From positions 1 through 64,000 of the forward strand of contig CAMOPX010000005.1 of assembly GCA_946622415.1 (NCBI GenBank): a stretch of 64,000 bases of DNA, read 5' to 3'. This DNA comes from an uncultured bacterium. GTDB taxonomy: Bacteria > Cyanobacteriota > Vampirovibrionia > Gastranaerophilales > Gastranaerophilaceae. Position 1 is the first letter of the stretch; each line of letters begins with the position of its first letter. Under the pieces are notes generated by a model. That model saw nothing but the letters and a program-made list of their open reading frames with translations, had not been told where the DNA came from and searched no databases. This document shows, piece by piece, positions 63,934 to 64,000 of this stretch. Made by a program: the position numbers and the translations under genes.

Positions 63934-64000
63934 GTGACAATTAGTGTGAATAATCGCAAGAAAACAGCAAAGAAGTCTTTTGATGAATTAGTTAGTGATT
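63934..64000 (+). CDS. Start of an unidentified gene (truncated by window end)
   Basis: A GTG start six bases after ggagga, followed by 22 codons with a basic start (TISVNNRKKTAKKSFDELV). The frame runs off the window. A basic, lysine-rich N-terminus is all that can be seen; the family cannot be assigned. Confidence 0.55.
   Translation, partial: MTISVNNRKKTAKKSFDELVSD

Noticed and set aside
63725-63940. A 71-codon leftward Phe/Leu/Tyr-rich frame near the right edge
   Set aside because: Low-complexity AT-rich sequence overlapping the well-supported GTG start at 63934; no ribosome site.

Overview
The window is AT-rich, densely coding bacterial DNA, probably from a gut-type Vampirovibrionia/Melainabacteria genome (Candidatus Gastranaerophilales-like), the non-photosynthetic sister group of Cyanobacteria. 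This is inferred from gene content. There is an LdpA-type iron-sulfur protein otherwise best known from cyanobacteria, an SLH-domain envelope protein, Gram-negative envelope genes (kdsB, TolC, TonB-C repeats, N-terminally anchored HlyD), FlhA, a DUF2229 acyl-CoA dehydratase activase relative typical of anaerobes, and several secreted-looking proteins that start with a short M-K/Q-I/V...F motif. No rRNA, CRISPR array, transposase or integrase is visible.

Layout. 1-5.5 kb: a palindromic repeat, a cysteine-rich SLH protein, murI and an AMIN/amidase_3 peptidoglycan amidase. 5.6-11.3 kb: LD-carboxypeptidase, bifunctional nuclease, DUF1858 protein, tRNA-Leu, and nadA / bioB-mnmA. 11.3-17.5 kb: YkgJ-type protein, two large TPR proteins, kdsB. 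17.5-20.7 kb: rplL-rplJ with an attenuator leader, a small sigma factor, mgsA/rarA. 20.7-25.3 kb: three tandem paralogues of an unrecognised family, a lipoprotein or anchored substrate-binding protein, and two small membrane proteins. 25.5-30.5 kb: a CAU tRNA and a complete type I secretion operon (TolC, ABC with C39-like domain, HlyD). 30.6-39.3 kb: rpmB, glycosyltransferase, DUF2229 protein, M16 peptidase, ldpA plus an aldolase. 39.3-44.1 kb: a leftward run of metallophosphoesterase, NfeD-like, two-component system, tadA and TIGR02757. 44.2-53.3 kb: dGTPase, GNAT-like protein, bioA, then a flhA-PilZ-membrane protein-histidine kinase-HD-GYP operon. 53.4-59.8 kb: small unknowns, ndk-tgt, rpsL-rpsG, radical SAM protein, AAA ATPase. 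59.8-61.7 kb: a rearranged tRNA-Pro(GGG) locus with 5' and 3' tRNA fragments and a perfect 266-bp tandem duplication. 61.7-64 kb: an unknown protein, a triple TonB-C protein and the start of a further gene.

How the genes work together. Envelope and peptidoglycan genes recur throughout. Biotin synthesis is represented by bioB and bioA at separate loci. tRNA modification is represented by mnmA, tadA and tgt. The flhA operon couples an export/flagellar gate protein to cyclic-di-GMP reception (PilZ) and degradation (HD-GYP) under a two-component system. The ribosomal genes are in shortened clusters (L10-L12 alone, S12-S7 alone), each closed by its own terminator.

The most unusual signals are the tRNA-Pro locus, the triple paralogue cluster, the shared N-terminal motif on unrelated proteins, the LdpA homologue in an apparently non-photosynthetic genome, an MnmA lacking its usual second catalytic cysteine, and promoters whose -10 box sits exactly six bases before the start codon. 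All functional calls rest on motif reading by eye; no database search was run.
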